Source of the DNA: JAJKJG01 sp036556825
GTDB lineage: Bacteria; Pseudomonadota; Alphaproteobacteria; Rhizobiales; Beijerinckiaceae
NCBI GenBank assembly: GCA_036556825.1
Contig: DATBIR010000195.1
Location: 23,310-87,309, forward strand
Reading direction: 5' to 3'
Length of the DNA stretch: 64,000 nt
Both the position numbers and the translations under genes were made by a program. The notes under the pieces are model-generated. The model worked only from the letters and a program-made list of their open reading frames with translations, did not search any database and was not told where the DNA came from. This document shows, piece by piece, positions 1 to 8,733 of this stretch (the stretch's first letter is position 1; each line of letters starts with the position of its first letter).

Positions 1-36
1 GAGGAAGAGGTCGTTGAGGGTCTTTTCTTTAGCCAT
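1..36 (-). CDS. DUF892 (YciE/YciF-like) ferritin-like protein, 5' end only
   Basis: Only the first 12 codons lie in the window; they read MAKEKTLNDLFL on the minus strand. This is the typical opening of DUF892 four-helix, ferritin-like stress proteins, and it resembles the opening of the complete paralogue at 8734-9237 (K-T-M-D-D-L-F-L). A ribosome binding site (GGAGAA) lies about 8 bases before the ATG, and an EcfG-type promoter lies 33 bases further upstream. The family call is from the N-terminus only; the rest of the gene is outside the window. Confidence 0.6.
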   Translation of the reverse strand, partial: MAKEKTLNDLFL

Positions 37-665
37 GGGCGGGGTTCTCCGATGGTGGCCGCAAACTCAACCGAACTCGCCGCTCTTGGTTCCTGATCGC
101 CCTCAAAGGAGATGTTTGGCGGGCAGACCAGGCGGAGGTCGCCCGCCCGGCTCCGCAGATGCAAGGCGGGCATCCTCGTGCTGCGCTGCCGCCGTATCGT
201 CTTACCGCCGCGATCATCCGGCCGATCATCCGGCCCGCTTCGCATGCAGCCGCACGACTCGAGAACCGCCGAGCGGCGCCGAGGCTCCACGATGCCGGTA
301 CGGGGCCTTCGTCACGGCCATGCCGGATAATCGGCGCGGGCCATCTTGAACGCGGCGGACGCAGCACGGGATGGTGGCGCTGACAGCTTCGTGACGCGCG
401 CCGAATTGCGCCGGCCCAATCATATCCGGCCCGCATGATGCGCGATGCGGCGGAACGTTCGACCACCGCAACTCGCGGCACCGGGCGACTGGAGAACCGC
501 GAACGTGAGAGCCCGGAAGAGTTCGGCAACGCACCGCGATGTTTGCGGGCAGACGCTGTTCAGAAGCGGCAGCGGGAAAACCCTCGGTGGTCGCCAACCG
601 CGGGCCGCGTTGAGATGCCTACGCGCCGGTTGCCGCGGCCGACGCGTTGGCGCGAGCGCGTGCGA
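37..665. other. Gene-poor stretch
   Basis: Open frames here are out-of-phase, arginine/proline-rich and lack ribosome binding sites, so they look like GC-rich noise. Apart from the promoter of the DUF892 gene at 69-93 nothing can be supported. Confidence 0.5.
69..93 (-). promoter_or_regulatory. Putative EcfG-type promoter of the partial DUF892 gene
   Basis: Read on the minus strand: GGAAC (93-89), 16-base spacer, GGTT (72-69). The general-stress sigma factor EcfG of alphaproteobacteria recognises GGAAC-N16/17-CGTT, so the -35 is exact and the -10 has three of four bases. Spacing to the ATG (33 bases) is reasonable. Confidence 0.5.
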
Positions 666-824
666 CTACAAGCGGCCCATCAGCAGCAGGACGATGATGA
701 TGAGGAGCAAGACGCCGAGGATGCCGCTCGGCCCGTAGCCCCAGCCCCGGCTGTAGGGCCAGCTCGGGATCGCGCCGACCAGCAGCAGAATGAGAATGAT
801 GAGGAGAATTGTACCCAGTGTCAT
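666..824 (-). CDS. DUF3309 small membrane protein
   Basis: A 52-residue protein, MTLGTILLIILILLLVGAIP at the start, then a W-P-Y-S-R-G-W-G-Y turn and a second hydrophobic helix ending in M-G-R-L. Two membrane helices around a conserved W/Y/G loop are the signature of DUF3309, a family common in rhizobia and often next to stress genes; its function is unknown. The start is set by a GGGAG ribosome binding site 7 bases upstream. An imperfect inverted repeat CGAACC/GGTTCG (840-867) lies just upstream and could hold a weak EcfG-like promoter (CGAAC-N17-GGTT). Confidence 0.85.
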   Translation of the reverse strand: MTLGTILLIILILLLVGAIPSWPYSRGWGYGPSGILGVLLLIIIVLLLMGRL

Positions 825-1039
825 GTGCGTGCTCCCGTCCGAACCTCCGCGAAACGGCTACGGTTCGTGCTCATTCAACGTGAAACGGCGCTGCAAGTTT
901 CATTAGATGAAAAAGCCAGTGGATAAACTCCGCGGAAGTTTCGACATGATTCGACGCGCACCCTCGCTTAGTGGTTTTCTATCGTGAGCGGGAAAGCGAT
1001 TCCCGTGCCCTCAATAGGGGAACCGAAAGGACAACCGCG

Positions 1040-1153
1040 ATGGCTAAAGCAGCAACGAAGAAGTCCAGCAAGAAGACCGCGAAGCGGTCGACCGCGAAGA
1101 AGAGCACCGCGAAGCGGTCGACGAAGAAGGCCGCGAAGCGGTCCCGCAAGTAA
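1040..1153 (+). CDS. Small histone H1-like Lys/Ala/Ser/Thr-rich protein
   Basis: A 37-residue, extremely basic protein that starts MAKAATKKSSKKTAKRST and consists almost wholly of repeats of the type A-K-R-S-T / A-K-K-S-T. Such composition matches bacterial homologues of the eukaryotic H1 C-terminal tail, which bind DNA non-specifically and compact the nucleoid; that role is inferred from composition. The ATG at 1040 has an AAAGGA site about 9 bases upstream, better than the earlier in-frame ATG at 971. A strong terminator follows at 1214. The coding DNA repeats the palindromic unit CCGCGAAGCGG three times. Confidence 0.75.
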   Translation: MAKAATKKSSKKTAKRSTAKKSTAKRSTKKAAKRSRK

Positions 1154-1213
1154 GCGGAAGGCGTAGGAGGCTCATCCAAGCCGACTGCGAATTTCATCAG
1201 TAACTGCGTTTCA

Positions 1214-1236
1214 AGCCCGGCTCCGCCGGGCTTTTT
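1214..1236 (+). terminator. Rho-independent terminator after the H1-like gene
   Basis: AGCCCGGC / GCCGGGCT stem with a TCC loop followed directly by TTTTT, 60 bases after the stop codon. Confidence 0.85.
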
Positions 1237-1355
1237 CTTATGGCGCGCGCCCACGCCAGCGAAACCGCTGGGAAGAGGCCGGGCCGGCGGGCGCTGGCGG
1301 CTTCACGGCACCTATGCTTTCCTAGGGCCACGATACTCAACCAGGTGAGATACTC

Positions 1356-1823
1356 ATGAAGCCCGTCATGGTTGCCGCTCTGTTAATCGCCGTCGCTCAA
1401 TCCGCCCTGGCGCAGGATGAAGAGCAAAGGGTGCTGACGCGCAGCATGCTCGAAGCGGTCCGGGCAAATACGGAAACGATGCAGCGAAACACGGCGGCGC
1501 TCGAAACTCTGTCCGGCCGTCTCGACCGGGTGGAGACGGCGGTGCGCAATCTGCCGCCGAGTCTCGAGGGGTTGCGAACCGATCTCATCGCCATCCGTGC
1601 GTCAGCCGAGCGGCTTGCGTCGGGCCAGGGCATCAAGCGTGCGGCCGCGACCCTCAAGTTTAATGCGTTCGCCTGCGGCAACCAGAATGATCAGGCCTGT
1701 ACGGTGAGCGCCTGCAAGTCCGTCGGCTACAGCAGCGGCGTGCCGATCACCGTCGACCGGCGTGGCACCGGCGCGCTGAGCGCGCCCGTCGCGATCCGGG
1801 AGGCGACCTGCTATGACATGTGA
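1356..1823 (+). CDS. Secreted hypothetical protein with coiled coil
   Basis: 155 residues. The first ~19 residues are a Sec signal peptide (positive N-end, hydrophobic core, cleavage after A-L-A). Residues about 25-95 are rich in heptad-like E/T/L/R and contain repeated 'NTETMQRNTAALETL...' and 'LDRVETAVRNL' elements, predicting a coiled coil. The C-terminal part has four cysteines (FACGNQNDQAC, SACKSVGY, ATCYDM), suggesting two disulfides in the periplasm. I do not recognise the family. The start follows a modest GGTGAG site. Confidence 0.65.
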   Translation: MKPVMVAALLIAVAQSALAQDEEQRVLTRSMLEAVRANTETMQRNTAALETLSGRLDRVETAVRNLPPSLEGLRTDLIAIRASAERLASGQGIKRAAATLKFNAFACGNQNDQACTVSACKSVGYSSGVPITVDRRGTGALSAPVAIREATCYDM

Positions 1824-2139
1824 CGACGACGTTGCTTCAGACGGCGGCGGAGGGTGCAACAACCGCAGCGACCCTCGCGCCGCGTGAACGCATGTTCATT
1901 CGCCGACCGCTTCGCGAGCGGTTGAGCGAAGCGACATCCGTCTCGCTCCAGCGACACGCCGAGAAGCACGTGCGAAGCGCCATCTCGCGACATGCATCGC
2001 GGCACTTGATCAGTCCGGACCGCCCGGTCGCGTCAGCTGGTCAGGAACTGCCGCGCGTCGCCGCGAAGCGGTGCCCCGCCGACTAGGTCCGGCGCGAGCT
2101 TTCGTCGGATGTGTCCGGTCTCAGTGGTGCGGCTTTGGT
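1824..2139. other. No confident gene
   Basis: A GTG-started frame from 1820 overlaps the previous stop, but its product is Arg/His-rich without recognisable features, and the minus-strand frame is no better. Nothing supported. Confidence 0.4.
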
Positions 2140-2499
2140 TCAGCGACGGGGCTGGGCATCGCTCGGGGCTGGCTCGCGCCGCTCTCCGCCCGGACTGGTT
2201 CCGCCTCTGGTGCCGACGCCGCCGTCCTCTCGCCCGCCCCTGCCCTGCTGTTCACGCCCCTGCGCTCCGGACCGGGTCGCGGGCTCCTTCGGGGACGGGC
2301 CGGGCCGGCGGCCGATCGCCTCCATCACTTCGTCGGCCCAAGGCTTCCGCTGCGCCATGCGAAGGTCGCTCCATGCCACGTCGTTACGCCATGCGCGTGC
2401 CTCGGCTTCCACCGCAGAGAGGGCAGCAGCCACCGCCATGACACCCGCCAAGCAAAGGTTAGACCTGTAACGCACACGCGCTCTCCGCAGACCGGCCAT
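2140..2499 (-). CDS. Doubtful small secreted protein
   Basis: From the ATG at 2499 the frame starts M-A-G-L-R-R-A-R and carries a plausible signal peptide (LAGVMAVAAALSAVEAEA), then a short region with W-R-N-D-V-A-W, after which the product becomes low-complexity Gly/Arg/Pro. The first half looks protein-like and the second half looks like GC-rich noise. A GGGAG motif lies 12 bases upstream. Could be a real small gene with a disordered tail or a spurious frame. Confidence 0.3.
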   Translation of the reverse strand: MAGLRRARVRYRSNLCLAGVMAVAAALSAVEAEARAWRNDVAWSDLRMAQRKPWADEVMEAIGRRPGPSPKEPATRSGAQGREQQGRGGREDGGVGTRGGTSPGGERREPAPSDAQPRR

Positions 2500-2616
2500 C
2501 AGGTCAATGTCACTCCCGCCCAAGGGTTCCTGCCGGCAGCGCGCCCAGAGCGCTCTTTACGCAGCTCAAGGAGCTCGAAAAACGATAACATATTCAATGA
2601 TCTATGTGGAACAGCC

Positions 2617-2641
2617 GGAACCTGCGCCGGGCTCGCCCGTT
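2617..2641 (+). promoter_or_regulatory. Putative EcfG promoter of the AI-2E permease gene
   Basis: GGAAC (2617-2621), 16-base spacer, CGTT (2638-2641): an exact match to the EcfG general-stress consensus, about 97 bases before the ATG at 2739. Confidence 0.6.
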
Positions 2642-2738
2642 CAGCTTGACGGAACACCCTCGCCTCACCGCCTCCTGGCGTCCCTTCTTGCGGGCCGGCG
2701 GTCAGCTATCGGGGGTGGCTCGGCATTTGGAGGACTCC

Positions 2739-3836
2739 ATGCAGGATGCCCGGCGCTGGCCATGGCCACCGGAATTCAAGGACGCTGCTCTCGTGCGCCG
2801 CGTCCTGATCATCATCGGGCTTGCGGCGCTGGCGCTGGCCCTGTGGAGCTTGTCCGGCGTACTCCTGCTTGCCTTCGCGGCCGTGCTCGTGGCGGTCATT
2901 TTGCGTGCGCTGGCGGATCTGCTGACGCGGTACGCCCGGATGCCGCGGCGCTGGTCGCTGACCGTCGCCGGACTCATCATCCTGGTGGTCGTCGCGGCCG
3001 CGCTCGCGTTGTTCGGCGCCCAGATGCGCGTGCAGATCGCAGGCCTGTCCGAGCAGATGCCCGTTGCGCTCAACAGCATTGCGCGCGAACTCGGCCTCGG
3101 TGACGTCGGTGGCCAATTGGCGGAAAAGCTCGACCTGGGGACCGGTGGCGCCGTGGTCGCGCGGCTCGCGGGACTGGGCACCACGCTGGTTGGAGCTTTC
3201 GCCGATTTCCTGCTGGTGGTGATCGCCGGCGTCTTCATCGCGGCCAATCCCACTGTCTATCGCGAGGGGCTCATCAAGCTTTTTCCGCCAAGTCAGCACG
3301 GGCGCGTCGGATCCTCGCTGGACGCATCCGGCGAGGCCCTGAAACTTTGGCTGACGGCGCAATTGCTCGCAATGGCGTTCGTCGGCGTCAGCGCGGCCCT
3401 CGGACTCTGGCTGATCGGCGTCCCCTCCCCGTTCGCGCTCGGTCTGATTGCCGCCCTCCTCGACTTCATTCCGTTCATCGGCCCGATCCTCGGGGCGTTG
3501 CCGGCGGTGCTGATCGCCTCCACCGTGGACGGCGCGACGGCGCTCTGGACGATCGTCTTGTTCGTGGTCATCCAGCAGGTCGAGGGCAACGTGGTATTTC
3601 CGCTCGCGCAGCATCGCATGTCATCGATGCCGCCGGCGCTGGCGCTGTTCGCGATCGTGGCAGCGGGCGTCCTTTTCGGCCCGCTCGGAGTCATGCTCGG
3701 GTTTCCTCTGGCGGTCGTGACCTTCGTGCTCGTCAAAAAGCTTTATGTGCGGGAAACGCTCGGCGAGCCGACGGAGGTTCCGGGCGAGAAAGAAATGCCC
3801 GACGTGGCACACAAACCCGTCGTCAATCCTCAATGA
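2739..3836 (+). CDS. AI-2E family transporter (PerM/YdiK-like)
   Basis: 365-residue integral membrane protein. Hydrophobic segments occur near residues 25-60 and 70-95, a soluble insert follows (~105-155), and then about five more helices, including the family's conserved LIGVPSPFALGLIAALLDFIPFIGP region. Family members export quorum signals (AI-2) in a few species and act as sodium/proton antiporters or small-molecule exporters elsewhere, so the substrate is unknown. The start at 2739 is chosen because GGAGGA sits 5 bases upstream; the frame is open further upstream. Convergent with the next gene, 3' ends overlapping by 7 bases. Likely stress-induced from the promoter at 2617. Confidence 0.85.
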   Translation: MQDARRWPWPPEFKDAALVRRVLIIIGLAALALALWSLSGVLLLAFAAVLVAVILRALADLLTRYARMPRRWSLTVAGLIILVVVAAALALFGAQMRVQIAGLSEQMPVALNSIARELGLGDVGGQLAEKLDLGTGGAVVARLAGLGTTLVGAFADFLLVVIAGVFIAANPTVYREGLIKLFPPSQHGRVGSSLDASGEALKLWLTAQLLAMAFVGVSAALGLWLIGVPSPFALGLIAALLDFIPFIGPILGALPAVLIASTVDGATALWTIVLFVVIQQVEGNVVFPLAQHRMSSMPPALALFAIVAAGVLFGPLGVMLGFPLAVVTFVLVKKLYVRETLGEPTEVPGEKEMPDVAHKPVVNPQ

Positions 3837-4624
3837 CCAGGCAGCACCACGAAGCGTGGCGCCGGGGGCAAGGTCGTGCGAGACACAACCATGGACGGCG
3901 CGTGGTGGAAGGCGACCGGCCAATGCTGACGGACGCGGTCGAGAAAGCGCTGCAGCGTCGCCTGCCCGAAATAATGCATCGGCACCATGAGGGGGGCATT
4001 GAGCATGCGCAACACCTCGATCATGCCATCGACGTCCAGCGTATAGCTGCCGTCAACGGGCACGAGGACGACGTCTATCCGTCCGATCTGCTTGAGATGC
4101 TCCGGTGTCAGCGTGTGGTGCAGGTGGCCAAGATGGGCGATGCACAGATCCGCGGTCTCGAAGACAAAGATCGAGTTGCCGTCGTATTCGGTGCCGCCGC
4201 CCCAATCACGGATATTCGTCACCACGTTGCGCACGCGCACGTCGCCGACCTGCACATCATGGCGCGCGGGGCCCCCGTCCAGGCTCCACCCGCGCAAGAC
4301 GTGACGAATGCCTGGATCCGGCCGGTAGCTGAAATGGGTCGAATGGGCCTTGTTCATAGTCGCCACGTCAGGAGTGGCCTGCGGGCGGACATAGTCGTTG
4401 TAGTCGGTCGCGGCACGGATGCCGCCCGGGCTCTCGATCAGGAAGGTGGAGTGCCCGATGAAAGTAACTGCGACCTCGTCCGCGGCCAGCGCTGCCGGAG
4501 CAACCAGGGGCCGCTGCCGGGCGACCAGGCCGGGGCAAGCTTCGCTCGCGCCCCTGGCGGGCTCGGCTCCGGCAGCCAGGATTGCGAGCACCGCCACGCA
4601 CCATCCGCAGATGCTTCGCCTCAT
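3830..4624 (-). CDS. Secreted metallo-beta-lactamase-fold hydrolase (UlaG-like)
   Basis: 264 residues with a Sec signal peptide (R-R-S-I-C-G-W then hydrophobic core, cleavage near A-R-G-A). The mature part is an MBL fold: V-T-F-I-G-H-S-T-F-L-I-E strand, A-T-D-Y-N-D-Y turn, M-N-K-A-H-S-T-H-F, C-I-A-H-L-G-H-L-H-H-T-L, V-P-V-D-G and M-H-Y metal-site elements. This resembles UlaG/L-ascorbate-6-phosphate lactonase-like periplasmic proteins rather than true beta-lactamases. Substrate unknown. The gene is convergent with the AI-2E permease and divergent from the SLC13 permease. Confidence 0.8.
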   Translation of the reverse strand: MRRSICGWCVAVLAILAAGAEPARGASEACPGLVARQRPLVAPAALAADEVAVTFIGHSTFLIESPGGIRAATDYNDYVRPQATPDVATMNKAHSTHFSYRPDPGIRHVLRGWSLDGGPARHDVQVGDVRVRNVVTNIRDWGGGTEYDGNSIFVFETADLCIAHLGHLHHTLTPEHLKQIGRIDVVLVPVDGSYTLDVDGMIEVLRMLNAPLMVPMHYFGQATLQRFLDRVRQHWPVAFHHAPSMVVSRTTLPPAPRFVVLPGH

Positions 4625-4828
4625 ACGCGCTCCTTCCGTCGGCCGGCAACGGGCAGTCTACGATGTGCCATGCGGCTCCGGCAATCGCCGCGCGGCGAGC
4701 GGCGGCAGCACAAAATAATCGCCTGCAGTCGGGAAACCCGCTCTGGCGTTGCCCGTTCTCTTGAGACCCGCAGCGGCCCCGAGGGGGTGTCGCTACGGCG
4801 CTCTCTCCTGCCCCTCAACTAATCGGAC
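4625..4828. promoter_or_regulatory. Divergent intergenic region with a weak EcfG-like site
   Basis: 204 bases between the divergent MBL and SLC13 genes. On the plus strand GGAAA (4732-4736)-N17-CGTT (4754-4757) differs from the EcfG consensus at one base. Several GC-rich inverted repeats are present but no clear terminator or riboswitch. Confidence 0.3.
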
Positions 4829-6604
4829 ATGACGACAGAACAAACCTTGGCCATCGGTATCGTGGCGGCGATGATGGCACTCTTTATATGGGGCCGCTTT
4901 CGCTACGATCTGGTGGCGGCGCTCGCGCTCATTGCCGCAATCGCGGTTGGCATCGTGCCGCCGAAGGAGGCGTTCACGGGGTTCTCGGACGACATCGTGA
5001 TCATCGTCGCCAGCGCGCTCCTGGTCAGCGCCGCCATAGCCCGGTCCGGCATCATGGAGGCGGGCCTGCGCCGGATCGCGCCCTATGCCACGACCGTCCG
5101 GGCGCAAGTCATCGTGCTCGTCGCTGCGGTGACGATGCTGTCGGCGTTCATCAAGAATATCGGCGCCCTTGCCATGATGATCCCGATTGCCATGCAGATC
5201 GCGCGGCGCGCGAACGTGTCGCCGTCCTGTTTCCTGATGCCGATGGCCTTTGGCTCCCTTCTCGGTGGTATCGTGACCCTGGTCGGCACCTCGCCCAACG
5301 TCATCGTCTCACGGGTACGCGCCGAGCTCACCGGCCAGTCTTTCGAGATGTTCGACTTCACCCCCGTCGGGTTGCCATTGGCATGCGCCGGAGTGGTCTT
5401 CCTGGCATTCGCTTACCGGATGCTGCCGACCCGGCGCGGTGCCGTGTCGCTCGATGCGGCCCTCGACATCAAGGATTACATCACCGAGGCGCGTATAACC
5501 GACGAATCCCCGGTCGCCGGCCATACCGTCGCTGAGCTCAAGCAGCTCGCCGACGCGGACGTCGCCGTGACCGCGATCGTGCGCCGCGGCGACAAGCCGG
5601 CCACACCCCTCCCCGACGCGAAGCTGCGCGAGGACGACGTCGTGATGCTCAAGGGTGAGCCCGCGGCGCTCGAGCAACTGGTGACGGAAGCCAACCTCGA
5701 GCTCGTCGGCGAGCATCGCACCCCCCAGACGGAGCATCCGACCGACGAGATCGGGGCTATCGAGGCGGTCATCGGCCCCATGTCGATTCTCATCGGCCAG
5801 TCGGCGCGCCGGCTCGACCTGTTCCAGCGCTTCGGGCTGAACCTGTTGGCCGTCAGCCGGGCCGGCGAGCGCTTCACCGAGCGCCTGCGTGAAATCAGCT
5901 TGCGGGCGGGCGACGTGGTGGTCTTGCAGGGAAATCTCACGCGTATGCCCGAGACACTGCGCGAGCTCGGGCTGCTGCCGCTCGCCGAGCGGACCATTCC
6001 GCTCGGCACGGCCCGCCGCGGTTTCGTCTCGTTGTCGATTTTGGCGGCGACGATCGTCGTGGTGGCGCTCGACCTGGTGCCCTTGCCGGTGGCGTTCTTC
6101 AGCGCCGGGGTGCTTCTCATTCTGTTCGGCGCGCTTCCGATCCGCGACGCTTACGAAGCCGTGGAGTGGCCCATCCTGGTGATGCTCGGGGCATTGATTC
6201 CGGTCAGCGAGGCGATCCGTACCACCGGCGCAACCGACCTCATGGCAAGCTGGCTGTCGGGAGTGGCGGCAGGCCTCCCGGCGTGGGGCGCGCTCGCAAT
6301 CATTATGGTCGCAGCTATGGCGGTGACCCCGTTCCTCAACAATGCGGCGACCGTGCTGGTCATGGCGCCGATCGCGGCAGGCTTCGCCTCTGCCCTGGGC
6401 TACAAGGCGGACGCCTTCCTGATGGCGGTTGCAATCGGGGCCGCCTGCGACTTCCTGACCCCGATCGGGCATCAATGCAACACGCTGGTCATGGGCCCGG
6501 GCGGCTACAGATTCGGCGACTACGCCCGGCTCGGGGCCCCGCTTTCCCTGCTCGTGGTCGTGCTCGGCGTTCCGCTCATCATGCTCGTGTGGCCGCTCCG
6601 GTGA
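4829..6604 (+). CDS. SLC13-family permease with two TrkA/RCK-C domains
   Basis: 591 residues. Roughly residues 1-200 hold six transmembrane segments with the conserved S-A-F-I-K-N-I-G-A-L-A-M-M-I-P helix hairpin and G-S-L-L-G-G-I-V-T-L-V-G-T-S-P-N-V-I-V motif of the DASS/CitT (SLC13) family. Residues about 205-290 and 310-385 are two RCK_C (TrkA_C) regulatory domains, and residues 400-590 are the second membrane half, including T-P-F-L-N-N-A-A-T-V-L. Such fused proteins transport sulfate or dicarboxylates; the substrate cannot be read here. The ribosome binding site is weak (CGGAC). Followed by about 200 bases with no gene. Confidence 0.85.
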   Translation: MTTEQTLAIGIVAAMMALFIWGRFRYDLVAALALIAAIAVGIVPPKEAFTGFSDDIVIIVASALLVSAAIARSGIMEAGLRRIAPYATTVRAQVIVLVAAVTMLSAFIKNIGALAMMIPIAMQIARRANVSPSCFLMPMAFGSLLGGIVTLVGTSPNVIVSRVRAELTGQSFEMFDFTPVGLPLACAGVVFLAFAYRMLPTRRGAVSLDAALDIKDYITEARITDESPVAGHTVAELKQLADADVAVTAIVRRGDKPATPLPDAKLREDDVVMLKGEPAALEQLVTEANLELVGEHRTPQTEHPTDEIGAIEAVIGPMSILIGQSARRLDLFQRFGLNLLAVSRAGERFTERLREISLRAGDVVVLQGNLTRMPETLRELGLLPLAERTIPLGTARRGFVSLSILAATIVVVALDLVPLPVAFFSAGVLLILFGALPIRDAYEAVEWPILVMLGALIPVSEAIRTTGATDLMASWLSGVAAGLPAWGALAIIMVAAMAVTPFLNNAATVLVMAPIAAGFASALGYKADAFLMAVAIGAACDFLTPIGHQCNTLVMGPGGYRFGDYARLGAPLSLLVVVLGVPLIMLVWPLR

Positions 6605-6801
6605 CGCTGGCGCAAGCCCGGGGCCGCTCCTTCATCCGTGACGTCGAGGATATCTCCGCTATCCGCCGACCCGCTCGCGGGCCCGCTTATGCGCAAATCC
6701 ACCGGCGCTTGACGACGACGTCCTTCCATAGCGTCAGAACACGGCGCCTGACGGGGTAGCAGTCGCGGCTGCGGCGGCTCTTAACCTGGCTGAAGGCCCT
6801 C

Positions 6802-7980
6802 TTAAATCGATGGTGCCGAGCCGCCCGGCGACATCACGGTGGTGACGTCGCGATAACGGCCAATCCGGCTGTCGATCATGCGGTCGATGCGCTGATAAAC
6901 CTCGGCCACCGTGAGGTGCTTGAGCTTCTTGCCTTGCCGAGCGAAGAACAGCGGCTTGTTTGCCTTGGCGGCGTGGGGGAAGACGCGCGGCGCACTTTGC
7001 TTCGGCTTGCCGTCGAGCAGCTTCATGAATTTGCCAGCCGCTTCGACGCCGAAGAAGTGGACGAGGTAGAACTCGGATTGCCGCAGGTCCCGTCCGATCC
7101 GCTGAGCGATGGAGATGCGATCCTTTTTGAGCAGTTCGGCGGCCATGACCGCGGCAAAATACGGATCCCGGCGCAAGCCGAGGATACGCTCCCGCATGGC
7201 TTCATCGAGGACCTTCGGCTCGCCGTCGATAATGTCGATGGCGGCCGCTTCCTCAGGCAGGCCGTGCTTCGCTCCGAACTCGCGAACGACGTCCAGCCAG
7301 GTTCTCACGATGAACTGAAACAGGCCTTCTGCCGATGACGTCGCGGCTTTGACGTCCGGTGCAAAGCTGGATTCCTTGTCGGCGAGCGCCATCATGTAGA
7401 CCGGATCCACGCCGGTGACCTCGGAGGCGCGCAGGATGGTCTCGACAATGCGGCGCGGGATTCTGACGTCACCGAACTCGATCGGTTCGTTCGGATTCGA
7501 AGCGGTGCCGGACGCCCCCTTATCGAGGAGGCGGCGCACGTCGTTGCGATGCCGCTCGGCGACTTCCGAGTCGTCGCATTCCGGCCCGGGAGCCGAAGCG
7601 GCTAGTTCATCCTCGGCCAGGATATGCGTCACGGCAGGGACCGCCGCCACGGGGGCCGGCCCGGCCGCCGCGACCAACACAGCCGCGTGGTGTTCGACGA
7701 CGACACGCTGGCGCGGGGCGGCCATGTCTTCGTCAGGCGCGGCGACATCGGCCAACGCGGTTCCGGAAGGAGCGAAGGCGATGCCCGCAGATGCCACATG
7801 AAGCGCGACACCCACCGACAGTGCAGCAGCGAACCGACGCAACGTGCAACCGCACAGCTTGCCCGGAGCAAAGCGAAGCGTCGTGTGCTCGCGACGCCGC
7901 AGCCAGACAACCTCCGCATCGCCCAAGGCAAAGTCAGAGCGTTCAAAGGCGTCGTGAGACGCCGTTGCAAGTGCGTGCAT
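6802..7980 (-). CDS. Lytic transglycosylase (SLT domain) with N-terminal membrane anchor
   Basis: 392 residues. A hydrophobic stretch near residues 48-72 (FAAALSVGVALHVASAGIAF) is a signal or anchor, followed by a ~90-residue Ala/Pro-rich linker. The catalytic part starts near residue 165: V-E-T-I-L-R-A-S-E-V-T-G-V-D-P, A-L-A-D-K-E-S-S-F with the putative catalytic Glu, then S-S-A-E-G-L-F-Q-F-I. These are the hallmarks of the soluble lytic transglycosylase fold that cleaves peptidoglycan to 1,6-anhydro products. The true start may be internal because the first ~40 residues look unlike a signal peptide. Role in wall remodelling is inferred from the family. Confidence 0.75.
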   Translation of the reverse strand: MHALATASHDAFERSDFALGDAEVVWLRRREHTTLRFAPGKLCGCTLRRFAAALSVGVALHVASAGIAFAPSGTALADVAAPDEDMAAPRQRVVVEHHAAVLVAAAGPAPVAAVPAVTHILAEDELAASAPGPECDDSEVAERHRNDVRRLLDKGASGTASNPNEPIEFGDVRIPRRIVETILRASEVTGVDPVYMMALADKESSFAPDVKAATSSAEGLFQFIVRTWLDVVREFGAKHGLPEEAAAIDIIDGEPKVLDEAMRERILGLRRDPYFAAVMAAELLKKDRISIAQRIGRDLRQSEFYLVHFFGVEAAGKFMKLLDGKPKQSAPRVFPHAAKANKPLFFARQGKKLKHLTVAEVYQRIDRMIDSRIGRYRDVTTVMSPGGSAPSI

Positions 7981-8120
7981 TCTGCCCCCGGCCCCGCTGA
8001 ACGCCGGCTCTTGGGGCCAGACGTCGTGATTCCTTGTGCGGGCGCCGAGGTGGACGAGCGATATGGCCAGAATGGGTCAGCGTAGCCGTAAGGGCTCGGC
8101 GGACCCGGCCGGACTCCTTG

Positions 8121-8145
8121 TGAACCCAGCATCATTCGCGGCGTT
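8121..8145 (+). promoter_or_regulatory. Weak EcfG-like promoter before the NTF2-like secreted protein gene
   Basis: TGAAC (8121-8125)-N16-CGTT (8142-8145), one mismatch to GGAAC-N16-CGTT, 43 bases before the GTG start at 8189. Confidence 0.35.
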
Positions 8146-8188
8146 GATCAGGCGGTGGGAGATGATGCGTCGCAAGCGGGAGGCAGCG

Positions 8189-8683
8189 GTGATTCGAACA
8201 GGTCTTCTCATGGTCGTGCTGGCGTGGTCCGCTGCGAGCATTCCGGTTTGCGCGCAAACCTCCGACGCGCGCGACCTCGCCGCGTTGGGCGATCGATCCG
8301 CCGATCTCGCCAATTCTTATCTTCGCCTGTGGTCGGAGAGCAACGAGGCCGCGCTTGCCGACGTGCACGAAATCTACGCGCCGCGGGTCAAGTTTTTTGG
8401 CCGTGCCATGGACAGGCGCAGCCTTGCGGCGGAGAAGAAGCGCTTCGTGCGGCGCTGGCCGATCCGAACCTACGCGCATCGTCCCGGAACCATGCGCGTT
8501 CAGTGCAATCCCACGACCCGCGCCTGCGTCGTCAAATCGATCATCGATTGGAAAGCGGCCGCACCGCAGCGCGGCGCCGTTTCATCCGGCGCGTCCAGGT
8601 TCGAGTTAGGGGTCGATTTCTCGGGGCCGCAGCCGCTGGTTCTCTATGAAAATGGCCGCGTGATCTCACGCCGACGGTCCTGA
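8189..8683 (+). CDS. Secreted hypothetical protein (NTF2/DUF4440-like fold possible)
   Basis: 164 residues from a GTG at 8189. This start is preferred over the ATG at 8162/8165 because GGGAGG lies 5 bases upstream and the product then begins directly with a signal peptide (M-I-R-T-G-L-L-M-V-V-L-A-W, cleavage near V-C-A-Q). The mature part has L-A-N-S-Y-L-R-L-W-S-E-S-N, I-Y-A-P-R-V-K-F-F-G-R and two cysteines, resembling the short cone-fold SnoaL/NTF2-like domains in rhizobial secreted proteins. Function unknown. Confidence 0.65.
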   Translation: MIRTGLLMVVLAWSAASIPVCAQTSDARDLAALGDRSADLANSYLRLWSESNEAALADVHEIYAPRVKFFGRAMDRRSLAAEKKRFVRRWPIRTYAHRPGTMRVQCNPTTRACVVKSIIDWKAAAPQRGAVSSGASRFELGVDFSGPQPLVLYENGRVISRRRS

Positions 8684-8733
8684 AAGCCGCCGCCGCGGTT
8701 GCCGCGGCGGCGGATGAGCTTCATTCGTCCGTC

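Noticed and set aside
840..867. CGAACC...GGTTCG inverted repeat as a bidirectional EcfG promoter
   Set aside because: Two mismatches to the consensus (CGAAC, GGTT) and the -10 would lie almost on the ribosome binding site.
1820..2086. 88-codon GTG-started frame after the coiled-coil gene
   Set aside because: No ribosome binding site, His/Arg-rich, no recognisable feature.
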